A stretch of DNA of 5,418 nt from NCBI GenBank assembly GCA_902796375.1, contig CADBOW010000184.1:1-5418 (forward strand). The letters are read 5' to 3'. Positions within the stretch are counted from its first letter, which is position 1. Every line of letters starts with the position of its first letter. This stretch comes from an uncultured Lachnospiraceae bacterium. GTDB lineage: Bacteria; Bacillota; Clostridia; Lachnospirales; Lachnospiraceae. The notes below the pieces were generated by a model that was not told the origin of the DNA, made no database searches, and saw only the letters and a list, made by a program, of their open reading frames with translations. Shown piece by piece: positions 5,386-5,418 of the stretch. A program made the position numbers and the translations under genes.

Positions 5386-5418
5386 AAAGCCATCTAACAA
5401 AAAATACAGACTATAAAC

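Noticed and set aside
1..5418. CRISPR arrays, tRNA or rRNA genes, phage genes, toxin-antitoxin pairs
   Set aside because: No regularly spaced direct repeats, no tRNA TTCGA-type arms with acceptor stems, and no matching protein motifs were found on either strand.

Overview
The window looks like chromosomal DNA from a Gram-positive, low-to-mid GC anaerobe, most likely a clostridial Firmicute of the Lachnospiraceae type. The reasons are strong GGAGG-type ribosome binding sites, a BcrA/LanF-type ABC ATPase, a class I DAHP synthase, a small tandem-ACT protein of a kind common in Clostridia, a GH3 glycosidase remnant, and an intergenic GGGACGGTTCC inverted repeat of a style I remember from Firmicutes. 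The lineage is inferred from gene content; no marker gene is present.

Layout, left to right. (1) Bases 1-333, minus strand: the N-terminal part of an ABC transporter ATPase, cut by the window edge. Its upstream region carries an 11-bp direct repeat that looks like an OmpR/PhoB-type response-regulator box. (2) 571-1557, plus: a complete CaxA/YrbG-family cation (Na+/Ca2+-type) exchanger with its own sigma-A-like promoter. (3) 1729-2760, plus: a complete class I DAHP synthase, the first enzyme of the shikimate pathway. (4) 2804-2874: a perfect 20-bp inverted repeat with a second stem nested in its loop, placed between two converging genes and probably terminating both. (5) 2948-3352, minus: a 134-aa protein made only of two ACT domains. 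(6) 3353-3459: a divergent control region with a 14-bp palindrome. (7) 3460-4146 and 4164-5153, plus: a two-gene operon encoding a papain/C39-like cysteine peptidase-like protein and an asparaginase-like protein, both without signal peptides and both altered at expected active-site positions. (8) 5167-5381, plus: the decayed remnant of a GH3 beta-glucosidase-type gene that keeps a ribosome binding site, a start codon and the C-terminal fibronectin-like segment in a different frame. (9) 5346-5385: a strong hairpin near the right edge.

How the genes fit together: most are single-gene units of ordinary metabolism and transport. DAHP synthase and the ACT protein converge on one terminator and could both concern aromatic amino acids, but only the location supports that. 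The peptidase-like/asparaginase-like pair is the least explained part and the best candidate for an undescribed function. The GH3 remnant is the clearest sign of recent rearrangement. I see no CRISPR array, tRNA, rRNA, phage gene or transposase.
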